In this document: positions 1 through 8,153 of the stretch, in pieces | Position numbering within the stretch: position 1 is the stretch's first letter | Layout: every line of letters starts with the position of its first letter | Source: an uncultured Roseburia sp. | Lineage (GTDB): Bacteria; Bacillota; Clostridia; Lachnospirales; Lachnospiraceae | Direction of reading: 5' to 3' | Assembly (NCBI GenBank): GCA_947644305.1 | Contig: CANRYS010000014.1 | Coordinates: forward strand, 43,035 to 107,034 | DNA length: 64,000 nucleotides | Made by a program: the position numbers and the translations under genes | Notes under the pieces: model-generated | What the model saw: the letters and a program-made list of their open reading frames with translations, nothing else | Databases searched by the model: none | Told to the model about the DNA's origin: nothing

Positions 1-312
1 GAGCAGATCTGCATTTTTTATATCATAGGACGTCTCTTCTCCCAGATATCTAGCAGAATAGATGCCAGGCTCACCATTCAGATAATCTACCTCAAAACCG
101 GAATCATCCGCCAACACCATCTCTCCTGTCTCTTCACAGATGGCCTTTGCTTTGATCACAGCATTCTCTTCAAAACTGGCTCCATCTTCCACGATATCTG
201 TATGTATGTCCAAATCTTTGAGAGAATATACGTCATAACCCCCTCCCAGAATCTGGCGGATCTCATTTACTTTTCCCTGATTATTGGTCGCAAATATAAG
301 TTTCTTTGCCAT
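1..312 (-). CDS. rdgB: XTP/dITP diphosphatase (RdgB/HAM1), N-terminal 104 codons
   Basis: House-cleaning nucleotide pyrophosphatase that hydrolyses non-canonical XTP, dITP and ITP to the monophosphates, keeping them out of DNA and RNA. The frame is open from an ATG at 312 to the window edge, so about half of the usual 200 residues is visible. Seen: the N-terminal signature LIFATNNQGKVNEI, the acidic FEENAVIKAKA segment and the catalytic-region LADDSGFEVDYLNGEPG followed by SARYLGEE, all hallmark RdgB motifs. It is the last visible gene of a leftward group behind the THUMP methyltransferase (134 bp gap), a common Firmicute arrangement. A GAGG ribosome site precedes the ATG. Confidence 0.95.
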   Translation of the reverse strand, partial: MAKKLIFATNNQGKVNEIRQILGGGYDVYSLKDLDIHTDIVEDGASFEENAVIKAKAICEETGEMVLADDSGFEVDYLNGEPGIYSARYLGEETSYDIKNADLL

Positions 313-445
313 AATATTCCTCACTTCTTTCTTAGTATAATCGGTACAGCGTAAAATAGCAAGCAACTTTTACATATGGTGGTGCTGTTGAAAGCGGCAT
401 AGAATTTTAAAAAGGTACTTCCTTCTCTGCACACGTCCCGACAAA

Positions 446-1594
446 TCAGTGTCTTGGAGGTTTTGTCCCCATGTACTGATAAAGATAGGTCTTCATCATG
501 CCATTATAGATTTTCCGGTTTTTCGTCGCTTTTTTTCCGATGGCCTTCTGTGCTTCCTCAAAGCCGCTCAGAAGGAAGAAAGACCAAGTCTCATTTTCTC
601 GAATGATATTGCCAATGGTACGGTATAACAGCTCCATTTCCTTTTTGGATGAAAGCCTCTCTCCATAGGGTGGATTGGATATAACAAAACCATATTTTTT
701 CGGTGAACTAAAATTAATGATATCTCTCTTTTGAAAATGGATCTGCTTGTCCACACCGGCAAGTGCCGCATTTGCCCTTGCCATTTTCAGAACCTCTCCG
801 TCGATATCGTAGCCCTGTATGTTGACCTCCGCTTCCTCTTCCATTAGATCAGAAGCTTCCTCCGCCACTGAGTACCACTCCTTTTTAGGGATGAGATTGG
901 TCCATCCCTCAGCAGTAAATTCCCGGTTCATCCCAGGAGCCATATTCATGGCAATCATCGCCGCTTCAATGAGGATCGTCCCGCTTCCACAAAATGGATC
1001 CACCAGAATCCGGTCCTTCTTCCATGGTGAAAGAAGGAGGATCGCTGCAGCCAGCGTTTCTGTAACCGGTGCGGGAGCCGTATATTTTCGGTATCCCCTC
1101 TTGTGAAGAGATGTTCCTGTCGTATCGAGCCCCACTGTCACAACATTTTTTAATATGCTGATACGAAGCGGATATTCTGCCCCGTCTTCTGTAAACCATT
1201 CCTGATGATAAGTCTGTTTCAGACTTTCTACCATTGCTTTTTTTACGATTCGCTGAATATCCGATGGACTGAATAACTGGCTGTTTACCGAGGAGGCTTT
1301 CGCTACCCAGAACTTTCCATTCCTTGGGATGTATCTATCCCATGGCACCGCCTTGATATTTTCAAACAGTTCATCAAAGGAAAATGCCTTAAACTCTGCC
1401 ACTTTCAAAAGAATTCGTTCTGTTGTCCTCAAGAAAATATTGGCCCGGCAAATTCCTTCCGCATCTGCCCGGAAGGTAACTTTTCCATTGTCCACTGTCA
1501 AGATCTCGTATCCGAGATCCAGAATTTCCCGTTTTAGCACTGCTTCCATTCCAAAATGGCAGGGTGCGATCAGCTCATACGTGTTATTTTTCAT
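446..1594 (-). CDS. THUMP-domain class I SAM-dependent RNA methyltransferase (RlmL N-terminal/YpsC type)
   Basis: Probable 23S rRNA guanine-N2 methyltransferase of the YpsC/RlmL-N family, cytosolic, 382 aa. Residues 1-160 form the ferredoxin-like plus THUMP RNA-binding region; residues 165-380 the Rossmann methyltransferase. Visible motifs are DPFCGSG at 199-205 (SAM loop) and NPPYGERL at 307-314, the Asn-Pro-Pro-Tyr motif of base-amino methylases. The length fits the stand-alone Gram-positive family rather than the fused E. coli RlmKL. Its ATG overlaps the stop of the upstream rhodanese gene by 4 bp (ATGA), implying translational coupling. The exact target base cannot be read from sequence. 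Confidence 0.9.
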   Translation of the reverse strand: MKNNTYELIAPCHFGMEAVLKREILDLGYEILTVDNGKVTFRADAEGICRANIFLRTTERILLKVAEFKAFSFDELFENIKAVPWDRYIPRNGKFWVAKASSVNSQLFSPSDIQRIVKKAMVESLKQTYHQEWFTEDGAEYPLRISILKNVVTVGLDTTGTSLHKRGYRKYTAPAPVTETLAAAILLLSPWKKDRILVDPFCGSGTILIEAAMIAMNMAPGMNREFTAEGWTNLIPKKEWYSVAEEASDLMEEEAEVNIQGYDIDGEVLKMARANAALAGVDKQIHFQKRDIINFSSPKKYGFVISNPPYGERLSSKKEMELLYRTIGNIIRENETWSFFLLSGFEEAQKAIGKKATKNRKIYNGMMKTYLYQYMGTKPPRH

Positions 1595-1911
1595 TCAGCG
1601 TTTGTTTCCTTTCTTTTCCATACCTTATATCCCTGGTATCCCCCGGCGATGCTGATGGCATAATAACCCTTCTTGTTCATCTCCCTCGCCGCATACATAC
1701 TCTGATTCCCCCGTTCACAATAAAACACCACGGTATCGTATCTGTGGGTCCAGGTCTCTTTTTCCACCTGCCAGCGTTCATAAGGTATATTTTTTGCACC
1801 TTTTATATGGCCCTGTTCATAATCTTCTTCCTCCCGTAAATCTATGAGAATTGTTCCCGGTCTTCTGAGATAATTCTCCAGATCCTGGATGGGTATTATC
1901 GAAAAACTCAT
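1591..1911 (-). CDS. Single-domain rhodanese-like protein
   Basis: Small sulfurtransferase-like domain (about 106 aa) that would carry persulfide sulfur on a cysteine. Seen: LIDLREEEDYEQGHIKGA (the rhodanese start), then the active-site loop FYCERGNQSMYAA with the catalytic Cys in CxxGxxS, and the closing ISIAGGYQGYK. I chose the ATG at 1911 because it begins right at the domain; in-frame upstream ATGs up to 1989 would add a short hydrophobic stretch and cannot be excluded, since no strong ribosome site decides it. It is the first gene of the group rhodanese, RNA methyltransferase, rdgB. Substrate and partner are unknown. Confidence 0.85.
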   Translation of the reverse strand: MSFSIIPIQDLENYLRRPGTILIDLREEEDYEQGHIKGAKNIPYERWQVEKETWTHRYDTVVFYCERGNQSMYAAREMNKKGYYAISIAGGYQGYKVWKRKETNAE

Positions 1912-2075
1912 ACTTATCACGTTCTTTTTTATTACATTATATGACATGATTATGTAAAACGTGACCCAAAGGATAACACTAGCAGCCAACTTTAGCCCGG
2001 CGATCCGAAAGGTCTTGTGCCTTCCGCGTAAATCAAGCCGCCCCCAAATGGTGACGGCCTGATCGCTGTGGCAAA

Positions 2076-2345
2076 CTACTTTGTGCTGTTGTAAGAATTG
2101 TTTGCATTCTTTGTAGAATTTTTGCTGGAATTCTTACTTGAGCTGTTGCTTGAATTGCTGCTTGTGTTCTTCGTGCTGTTATTCGAGTTGTTGTTTGTGC
2201 TGTTCTTGCAGCCTGAAGAGTTCCGGCAGTTTGAGCAGTTTGACCTGTTGTTAGTACTGTTGTTTGTACTATTCTTTGTGCTGTTGTTCGAGTTGTTGTT
2301 TGTGCTGTTCTTTTCATTGAAATCGTCTAAAAAATTCTTAGCCAT
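2076..2345 (-). CDS. Asn/Ser/Thr/Lys-rich low-complexity protein
   Basis: 89-residue protein that I do not recognise. After a short ordinary start (MAKNFLDDFNEKN) nearly all residues are Asn, Ser, Thr or Lys in loose repeats such as NNNSNNSTKN, interrupted in the middle by a small Cys patch (SNCSNCRNSSGCKN). No signal peptide or membrane segment is visible. A good ribosome site (CAGGAGG, 9 bases before ATG) argues that it is translated. The composition recalls hydrophilic spore-coat or storage-like peptides of Clostridia, but that is only a resemblance. It stands alone between the rhodanese group and fba. The DNA is a degenerate repeat and could be prone to slippage. Confidence 0.6.
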   Translation of the reverse strand: MAKNFLDDFNEKNSTNNNSNNSTKNSTNNSTNNRSNCSNCRNSSGCKNSTNNNSNNSTKNTSSNSSNSSSKNSSKNSTKNANNSYNSTK

Positions 2346-2418
2346 TGTTGTATTCCTCCTGTTTGTAATGTTTTACGTTACAGGAATAGTATGGCTCTTT
2401 TATATGACGTTATACAAA

Positions 2419-3282
2419 TCAAGCTTTACCAACTGAACCAAATAATTCCATTTTTTCTTTTACTGTAGCCTTGATGGCATCCGCGCCCGGAGCCAGAAGC
2501 TTACGAGGGTCAAAGCCCTTTCCTTCCAGATCTTTTCCAGCCTCGATATATTTACGTGTGGCATCCGCAAAGGAAAGCTGACACTCGGTATTTACATTAA
2601 TCTTAGAAACGCCAAGACTGATCGCTTTTTTAATCATATCCTCAGGGATTCCTGTTCCACCGTGAAGGACCAGCGGCATATCTCCTGTCAGTTGCTGCAC
2701 AGCATCCAATGTCTCAAAACTGAGACCTGCCCAATTCTCTGGATATTTTCCGTGAATATTGCCGATTCCAGCTGCCAGCATAGTAACGCCAAGATCTGCG
2801 ATCATCTTACATTCTTCAGGATCTGCGCATTCCCCGGCGCCAACGACTCCATCCTCTTCACCGCCGATGGAACCAACCTCCGCCTCGATAGACATTCCTT
2901 TTTCATTGCAGACAGCTACCAATTCTTTTGTTTTTGCCACATTTTCCTCAATGGGATAATGTGAACCATCAAACATAATAGAAGAAAAACCTGCTTCGAT
3001 ACATGCCTTTGCTCCCTCATAGCTGCCATGGTCGAGATGAAGCGCTACGGGAACGGTGATGCCAAGTTCCTCTAACATTCCATTTACCATACCCACAACA
3101 GTCTTATAACCACACATGTACTTTCCCGCTCCCTCGGATACACCAAGAATAACAGGGGATTTTAACTCTTCTGCTGTGAGAAGAATTGATTTTGTCCACT
3201 CAAGATTGTTGATATTAAACTGTCCTACCGCATATTTTCCTGCCTTTGCTTTTGTAAGCATCTCTTTTGCTGAAACTAACAT
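2419..3282 (-). CDS. fba: Class II fructose-1,6-bisphosphate aldolase
   Basis: Glycolytic/gluconeogenic zinc aldolase that splits fructose-1,6-bisphosphate into dihydroxyacetone phosphate and glyceraldehyde-3-phosphate. 287 aa, the usual length. Seen: AVGQFNINNLEW near the start, the catalytic VALHLDHGSYE (Asp84, Zn ligand His85), IMFDGSHYP, EAEVGSIGGEEDG, the Zn-ligand histidine in GNIHGKYP, and LHGGTGIP before the phosphate-binding INVNTECQ. The ribosome site GGAGG lies 7 bases before the ATG. Monocistronic as far as can be seen, with 50 bp to the upstream gene. The IEAEVG and GAGECADPEE segments match the class IIB enzymes of Firmicutes. Confidence 0.96.
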   Translation of the reverse strand: MLVSAKEMLTKAKAGKYAVGQFNINNLEWTKSILLTAEELKSPVILGVSEGAGKYMCGYKTVVGMVNGMLEELGITVPVALHLDHGSYEGAKACIEAGFSSIMFDGSHYPIEENVAKTKELVAVCNEKGMSIEAEVGSIGGEEDGVVGAGECADPEECKMIADLGVTMLAAGIGNIHGKYPENWAGLSFETLDAVQQLTGDMPLVLHGGTGIPEDMIKKAISLGVSKINVNTECQLSFADATRKYIEAGKDLEGKGFDPRKLLAPGADAIKATVKEKMELFGSVGKA

Positions 3283-3332
3283 ATCCTTACCTCCATTTTA
3301 TGTTGATCATCCGTCCCTTTAAGGGAAGATTA

Positions 3333-3842
3333 TTATTTTCTACCGCAGCAATGTTTGTATTTTTTACCGCTGCCGCATGGACAGGGTTCATTTCTTCCTA
3401 CCTTTGGTTCTTCATTGCGCACTGTACCTGAGTCCTTCTGTTTGCGGTACAGCTCCTTCTGACGCTCCTTGGTCAGAATCTCGTCCCACTGGGGAAGCGT
3501 ATACAACCACTCGGCATTGCACTCCACCATATTGTAATATAATTTTTCACAGTCAATATCAAGTTTTACCTGTGTGTCCTTCTCCATCGTGTCAATGGGA
3601 TTGGGCTCCTTCAGACTGTCGTTAATACCATCTAAAAATCCAACCATCATAGAAAGGGGCACATCATATTTTTGTGCCAGCCCTTCTACTGTCCCCTGGA
3701 CTACTTCCTCCGGGTTCGCCAGAAGCTGTTCATAAATTCCTTTTTCCAGTTCAAAATAATTTCTCCAAAGTTCTTCTCCCTTTTTGGAATTCTGCATATC
3801 CTCTGCGTATGCATAATCTCTCCATTCCTGTAATAATGCCAT
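3333..3842 (-). CDS. SEC-C motif protein
   Basis: 169-residue cytosolic protein ending in a SEC-C zinc knuckle (residues 149-169, [18 protein letters not shown]), the metal-binding tail also found on SecA. The helical N-terminal part ([17 protein letters not shown] and on) is a conserved but uncharacterised region common in Lachnospiraceae. It is not a SecA fragment: no helicase motifs are present. By family knowledge the SEC-C tail binds Zn and often mediates contact with ribosomes or SecB-like partners, but the role here is unknown. It lies 50 bp upstream of fba on the same strand and may be co-transcribed with it. Confidence 0.8.
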   Translation of the reverse strand: MALLQEWRDYAYAEDMQNSKKGEELWRNYFELEKGIYEQLLANPEEVVQGTVEGLAQKYDVPLSMMVGFLDGINDSLKEPNPIDTMEKDTQVKLDIDCEKLYYNMVECNAEWLYTLPQWDEILTKERQKELYRKQKDSGTVRNEEPKVGRNEPCPCGSGKKYKHCCGRK

Positions 3843-3920
3843 TTAATTATCCTCCCTGGCTTTTTCTCTGTTTTCATTCTGCCGGACAGGGCGGCAGCCC
3901 CATAATGTACTTAGTTTCTT

Positions 3921-4070
3921 CGTGTTCGTTAGGCATCTTTTATGCCCCGCATGTCGCATAAGCGCTCACGTCGAAACCTTCGGTTTCTCCGTGTTCGTTA
4001 GGCTCCTTTTATGCTTCGCATGCCGCATAAGCGCTCACGTCGAAACCTCCGGTTTCTCCGTGTTCGTTAG
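3921..4070. repeat. 69-bp tandem repeat, about 2.2 copies
   Basis: Copies begin at 3921, 3990 and 4059 (the last only 12 bases) with an exact 69-base period and a few substitutions between copies. Each unit starts CGTGTTCGTTAG and contains a small palindrome around GAAACC-TTCG/TCCG-GGTTTC and the segment GCATAAGCGCTCACGTCG. No ORF explains it. It fills most of the 333-bp gap between the SEC-C gene and the amidase gene, and reads as a slippage-prone intergenic repeat of unknown role. Confidence 0.85.
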
Positions 4071-4078
4071 ACTCACAT

Positions 4079-4134
4079 AGACTTTCTGTCACATACATTT
4101 GTCTGCAAGCAGACATGTATGCGCCAAAAAGTCT
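4079..4134. repeat. Long imperfect inverted repeat behind the amidase gene
   Basis: Outer arms AGACTTT / AAAGTCT and inner arms CATACAT..GTCTGC / GCAGACATGTATG fold into one long hairpin 42 bases past the amidase stop. There is no clear T-run on the minus strand, so it may be a transcript-stabilising 3' end or a weak terminator. Confidence 0.55.
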
Positions 4135-4175
4135 GCGTTCGCGCTTATGCGTTCATTGTATCACAAAATATGGCA

Positions 4176-4904
4176 TCAGGCAAGATATGAATCTATTCCA
4201 TCCGCGATTCCCTTTACCATCTTTTTCTGATAGGAAGCCGATGACATCTTCCGGTCCTCCGCTGGATTGCTCATAAAGCCCATCTCAATGATCGTTACAG
4301 GAATCTTACACCAGTTGATTCCCGTCATCGTGTCTGTATACATGACACCGCGGTTCTTCGCTCCTGTGGCACGGCAGAAAGCAGCGATGACTTTTTTGGA
4401 AAATTTCTGGCTGGCGCTGCGCACCTTTTTAGACAGATACCGGTTTTTGTTCGTTGGAGCGATGGTCAGCGCTCCACTGACCGACGAACTGGAGGCGGAA
4501 TTTGCATGAATTCTCACAAAAGCGTCTGCCTTTGCCTGGTTTGCCACCTGTGCTCTCTGAACATTGGATATATTTACATTGTGGCTGGTGCGGATCATAA
4601 CCACCTTGTAGCCCCGCTTTACCAGTTCTTTCTTTAACTTCTTGGCCACCTGAAGGTTCAGTTTATATTCAGGCAATTTTGTTGCACAGCCAGAAGTACC
4701 CGACGTCACCTTTGCCTTTTTTGTAGAAGAGCCTGGGCCATTGGGTTCCTTCGCGTTGTTTCCTCGCAACTGATGCCCCGCATCGATGGCTATAACCTTC
4801 TGCCTAGCCGCACAGGCTTCCTTTCTATCTGCCGCCGAAAGCGACAGGCACAATCCTGTCAAAAGAACTGCCGTTGTTATTTTAACTTTCACGTTCAATT
4901 TCAT
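4176..4904 (-). CDS. Secreted N-acetylmuramoyl-L-alanine amidase (Amidase_3)
   Basis: Zinc amidase that cleaves the bond between N-acetylmuramic acid and L-alanine in peptidoglycan; 242 aa from the chosen ATG at 4904, which follows a strong GAGGAGAGGG site. A signal peptide is plain (residues 1-28, VKITTAVLLTGLCLSLSAA). The Amidase_3 domain spans about residues 36-240 with the Zn ligands in IAIDAGH, LPEYKLNL and FVRIHANS, and the catalytic Glu in VTIIEMGFMSNP. There is no extra cell-wall-binding module, so it acts as a minimal exported hydrolase. It could serve cell separation or sporulation (CwlC/CwlD-like); sequence alone does not decide. Confidence 0.9.
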   Translation of the reverse strand: MKLNVKVKITTAVLLTGLCLSLSAADRKEACAARQKVIAIDAGHQLRGNNAKEPNGPGSSTKKAKVTSGTSGCATKLPEYKLNLQVAKKLKKELVKRGYKVVMIRTSHNVNISNVQRAQVANQAKADAFVRIHANSASSSSVSGALTIAPTNKNRYLSKKVRSASQKFSKKVIAAFCRATGAKNRGVMYTDTMTGINWCKIPVTIIEMGFMSNPAEDRKMSSASYQKKMVKGIADGIDSYLA

Positions 4905-5015
4905 CTTTCCCTCTCCTCTCATCTCTTATGCCCTTCTCTGGCTCGATAATGCCATTGAGCCAGCTCGGCGGCGCGAATACCATTTCCCTGAAAGCCATCG
5001 AACCATACATAACGA

Positions 5016-5042
5016 CAAAAACCGCCCATTCAAGGCGGTTCC
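5016..5042 (-). terminator. Intrinsic terminator of tRNA-Leu
   Basis: Read leftwards, stem AACCGCC, loop, GGCGGTT is followed by TTTGTC. It sits 15 bases past the 3' end of the tRNA gene and closes that transcript. Confidence 0.8.
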
Positions 5043-5056
5043 CATCATTTTGTCAA

Positions 5057-5139
5057 TGCGGAGTATGGGACTTGAACCCACACGTCTCAGAGACACATGA
5101 TCCTTAGTCATGCCTGTCTGCCAATTCCAGCAACTCCGC
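5057..5139 (-). tRNA. tRNA-Leu, anticodon AAG
   Basis: 83-base class II tRNA with a long variable arm. The acceptor stem is GCGGAGT pairing with ACTCCGC, with discriminator A73. The anticodon stem CATGA/TCATG encloses the loop CTAAGGA, giving anticodon AAG, which decodes CUU and, if A34 is deaminated to inosine, also CUC and CUA. The T loop has GTTCAAG. The 3' CCA is not encoded. It is a lone tRNA gene with its own terminator, between the amidase and carboxypeptidase genes. Confidence 0.95.
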
Positions 5140-5211
5140 ATGCAATTTAACACTGCTTGACTATAATACCAGATTTCTCCCTCATTGTCAAATGTTTTTT
5201 TGTTTTTTTAT

Positions 5212-6900
5212 CTAATTTTCTCTGCTTCCGGCAAACCAAGAGAGCAAGCTGTTGTTTTCCCGGGTGATCTTCCCCAGTTGTGAATGGGGTAGTGGACACA
5301 TGACAGACCCCGTCTCCACCGTCACATTGGGAATCTTTTTGTTGTAGATCAGCCAGTCGCCAAAGCCTCCGTTGGGATCTGTGCTGATGGATTTTGGCAT
5401 AAGCCGGTAGCCGGTAAATTGATTCACCTTTTCCGCCAGCGCTTTCTGTCTGCCATAGAGGACAGGCGTCCCCTCTACATTATAGTTCCAGTAGAGAATA
5501 CTTCCGGTGGAATGATAATTCAACGCCTCCCTGAGCCCGGATATGCTGTTGACAAGCCTCATCATTGCCTTCGTCTCTTTTTCTGAGGCTGCCTTTTCGC
5601 CCGGATAGGTCATCCCATCAGGTTTTTTAGACTTGTTTTTTGTGTTCCAGCCCCCGGGAAAATTCAAATTCAGATTTACCCCTCTGGCATTCCCCTTCCA
5701 CGTGCGGGCAGGTTTTTTTGTCTTTTTGCAAATTTTTCTTAACTTTTTGTTTCGGATAGAGCCAAATCCGGACTGGGAGATGGTTACACCGTCTGGATTG
5801 ATCATGGGGACCACATAAAGGCACGTATGCGCAAGCGTGTTCTTATAATCGGCATATTGTCGCAGTATCTCCTCGCTCTTCCGCATAAGCATCAGTGAAT
5901 TCAGCCATTCTCTCGCATGGATGCCCCCATCCAGCAGAAGCTTTCTCCCCGCGGAAGGGTTGCCAATGCGCAGGCACCAGATATTTCTCCCGTCCTCGCT
6001 GGTTCCAAGACATTTCAACGCAGCTCTACCGCGGTACTTTCTGGCGATCTGACGCAGATCCTCTGACATATCTTCATAACTGTATACCGTATCCCTATCA
6101 TTGACCAGCCAAGGCTCTTCTTTTACGATGATCTTAACTTTAACTAAATTCTTCTGGGACCCTCTGACCTTCGCCTCGATAACGGACGTTCCCTTCTGTC
6201 TCGTCGTCACAATCCCTTTTTTATCAACGCGTGCCACCTTTTTATTGGAAGAAATGAATTTTATCTTTTTCGCGGAATAATTATATGACAGTCTCGTCGT
6301 CTTGCCCTGATACACCACCTGCTTCGTCGGCGTCTTTGTGTAGATACGCGGGGCAAAATAAATGTACACGAAAATACTTTCCCCGGTCTCCTTTGCCGTC
6401 ACCTGCACGATCGCGTACTGTTTTTTGTCCCTTGCCCTATCGGCACAGGAAACGACCCCCGCCCGCGAAACCTTTATCTTTTTTGAGGCGATGTCCCTCT
6501 TCCGTATCCCTCCTGTTATACAAAAGGTAGATTTCTTTGACGGAAGCAACCTGACAGGATCAGAACCATAGGATGAAATGCGGTATATTTTTCCCTTTTT
6601 TATCTTTCCATAACCGATTCCCTTCTGCTTCCCTGCACGGTAAACCGCGTTTTTGTTTTTCAGTACCAGCGGAGCCGGAGGGGCAGTGGGAACAGGCGTC
6701 GGTGCCAATGGCGCATCTGTGGGAGCAGGTACTTCAACGGGGATAGGCATTTCCGGAAGAGGCGTCTGAAACCCGGCAGAATCTCCCGCCCCATCGGTCT
6801 GCTCAGCCTTCACTGGTTCCCACACCATACAGCCTAAAATAAATAACAGGATCAGCCATACTCCCAGCCATACTTTTTTACTGCTTATGATTTTCATCAT
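5212..6900 (-). CDS. Exported M14-family zinc carboxypeptidase with Ig-like (Big_2) region
   Basis: 562-residue secreted or membrane-anchored metallopeptidase. Residues 1-33 are a signal sequence; FILGC at 20-24 could be a weak lipobox. A Pro/Thr/Ala-rich linker (about 45-78) leads to a bacterial Ig-like region (about 80-260, with SSNKKVARVDKKGIVT typical of Big_2). The M14 catalytic domain follows (about 270-560): HAREW with Zn ligands His328 and Glu331, MINPDGV, NLNLNFPGGW, third ligand His463 in NYHSTG, and the catalytic Glu in NVTVETGS. By family it trims C-terminal residues of peptides or splits peptidoglycan stem peptides; the substrate is not decidable. It is transcribed alone, downstream of the rplT terminator. 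Confidence 0.9.
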   Translation of the reverse strand: MMKIISSKKVWLGVWLILLFILGCMVWEPVKAEQTDGAGDSAGFQTPLPEMPIPVEVPAPTDAPLAPTPVPTAPPAPLVLKNKNAVYRAGKQKGIGYGKIKKGKIYRISSYGSDPVRLLPSKKSTFCITGGIRKRDIASKKIKVSRAGVVSCADRARDKKQYAIVQVTAKETGESIFVYIYFAPRIYTKTPTKQVVYQGKTTRLSYNYSAKKIKFISSNKKVARVDKKGIVTTRQKGTSVIEAKVRGSQKNLVKVKIIVKEEPWLVNDRDTVYSYEDMSEDLRQIARKYRGRAALKCLGTSEDGRNIWCLRIGNPSAGRKLLLDGGIHAREWLNSLMLMRKSEEILRQYADYKNTLAHTCLYVVPMINPDGVTISQSGFGSIRNKKLRKICKKTKKPARTWKGNARGVNLNLNFPGGWNTKNKSKKPDGMTYPGEKAASEKETKAMMRLVNSISGLREALNYHSTGSILYWNYNVEGTPVLYGRQKALAEKVNQFTGYRLMPKSISTDPNGGFGDWLIYNKKIPNVTVETGSVMCPLPHSQLGKITRENNSLLSWFAGSREN

Positions 6901-6941
6901 TCCCCACCTCTTTGTTCGACGGCTGTCAGCCCGTCTGGTCT

Positions 6942-6975
6942 AAAAAGGGTACCTCATCTGGATGAAGTACCCTTT
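6942..6975. terminator. Terminator of the infC-rpmI-rplT operon
   Basis: Stem AAAGGGTAC / GTACCCTTT with A-run on one side and T-run on the other, so it can work in both directions. It lies 43 bases past rplT. Confidence 0.85.
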
Positions 6976-7017
6976 CTAAATTCATTATAGACAGTTTAAC
7001 TGAAAACTATGTCAAAC

Positions 7018-7374
7018 TTATGCAAGTTTGCTCTTTGCCACGTCCACAAGCGCTGCAAATCCTTCTGGATCACTGATCGCCATCTCAGAAAGCATTTTAC
7101 GGTTTACATCCACCTCTGCAAGCTTCAAACCATGCATAAACTTGCTGTAAGAAAGTCCATTGATACGTGCTGCCGCATTGATTCGTGCGATCCATAGCTG
7201 TCTGAACTGTCTCTTTCTCTGCTTTCTTCCTGTATAAGAAGTCTCCAGGGCACGCATTACTGACTGCTTTGCCACACGATATTGTTTGGATCTGGCGCCT
7301 CTATAACCTTTTGCCAGTTTTAATACTCTTTTATGTTTTTTCTTTGCGTTCAATCCGCCTTTAATTCTAGCCAT
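7018..7374 (-). CDS. rplT: 50S ribosomal protein L20
   Basis: 118-residue basic protein of the large subunit, needed for early 23S rRNA assembly. The sequence from [24 protein letters not shown] through [21 protein letters not shown] matches L20 over its full usual length. It is the third gene of infC-rpmI-rplT, 27 bp behind rpmI. By established knowledge of Firmicutes, L20 itself binds the infC leader and represses the operon; the leader and its terminator are visible at 8154-8320. Confidence 0.98.
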   Translation of the reverse strand: MARIKGGLNAKKKHKRVLKLAKGYRGARSKQYRVAKQSVMRALETSYTGRKQRKRQFRQLWIARINAAARINGLSYSKFMHGLKLAEVDVNRKMLSEMAISDPEGFAALVDVAKSKLA

Positions 7375-7401
7375 TTGTCATTTACCTCCTTCGCCAATCC
7401 A

Positions 7402-7605
7402 TCAGATATATGGCATGATCTTCTTCATTGTCTTTACGTTGGTATCATCCACAAGAGTTGATTTTCTAAGATTTCTTTTTCTCTTCGTGGTCTTCTTCGT
7501 CAGGATGTGGCTCTTGTAAGCTTTGTTACGAACCAGTTTGCCAGTTCCGGTTACTTTGAATCGCTTTGCAGCGGCTCTTTTTGTCTTCATTTTCTGATTT
7601 GCCAT
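7402..7605 (-). CDS. rpmI: 50S ribosomal protein L35
   Basis: 67-residue basic ribosomal protein: [22 protein letters not shown] with the Lys-rich [21 protein letters not shown] core. The start at 7605 is preferred over an ATG 15 bases upstream because the family begins MxxxKMKT and a GGAGG site sits 9 bases before it. It lies between infC (41 bp gap) and rplT. Confidence 0.97.
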   Translation of the reverse strand: MANQKMKTKRAAAKRFKVTGTGKLVRNKAYKSHILTKKTTKRKRNLRKSTLVDDTNVKTMKKIMPYI

Positions 7606-7646
7606 GATTATTTCCTCCATTTATATTTGGTAGCAGATATCTACCA

Positions 7647-8153
7647 CTATTTTGCGGCTGTTAAAAACATGATCATGCTTCTTCCTTCCATTTTGGCTTC
7701 CTTATCGATCGCAGCGACGTCTTCTAATTTCTCATAAAATGCATTGAGAACTTCGCGTCCGACATCCTTATGTGCCATCTCACGGCCACGGAAACGAAGG
7801 GTCACTTTCACCTTGTCACCCTTAGACAGGAATTTACGAGCCTGATTAGCCTTTGTATTTAAATCATTTATATCAATGTTCGGCGAAAGACGAATCTCCT
7901 TCACATCAATCGTTCTCTGCTTCTTCTTGGCCTCTTTTTCTTTTCTTGCCTGATCATATCGGAATTTTCCATAATTGATGATCTTACAAACCGGCGGCTT
8001 TGCCGTCGGGGCAATCTTAACCAGATCAAGGTCAGCATCCTTTGCTTTCAAATAAGCTTCTTTCGCTGACATAATTCCAAGCTGTTCTCCGTCCGGGCCG
8101 ATCACGCGCACTTCCCTGTCGCGAATCTGCTCGTTAATCATTAAATCGCTGAT
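7647..8153 (-). CDS. infC: Translation initiation factor IF-3, probable ATC start
   Basis: IF-3 binds the 30S subunit, splits 70S ribosomes and proofreads the start codon. Two domains are visible: LMINEQIRDREVRVIGPDGEQLG at the N-terminus and KVTLRFRGREMAHKDVGREVL in the C-terminal domain. The start at 8153 is an ATC codon 7 bases after a perfect GGAGGT; the ATG four codons later is too far from that site, and an upstream in-frame ATG at 8213 lies inside the leader terminator region. Rare ATT/ATC starts are the known basis of infC autoregulation, because IF-3 rejects them. Length from ATC is 168 aa, as expected. Confidence 0.93.
   Translation of the reverse strand: MSDLMINEQIRDREVRVIGPDGEQLGIMSAKEAYLKAKDADLDLVKIAPTAKPPVCKIINYGKFRYDQARKEKEAKKKQRTIDVKEIRLSPNIDINDLNTKANQARKFLSKGDKVKVTLRFRGREMAHKDVGREVLNAFYEKLEDVAAIDKEAKMEGRSMIMFLTAAK

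Noticed and set aside
819..1106. Plus-strand ORFs inside the methyltransferase gene
   Set aside because: Shadows of a well-supported minus-strand gene; no ribosome sites or protein motifs.
2033..2317. Thr/Gln-rich ORF on the minus strand
   Set aside because: It is the Asn-rich gene read in another frame; the repeat DNA opens several frames, but only the one starting at 2345 has a proper ribosome site.
3921..4070. CRISPR array
   Set aside because: Only 2.2 copies at a fixed 69-base period with the whole unit repeated, no distinct spacers and no cas genes.
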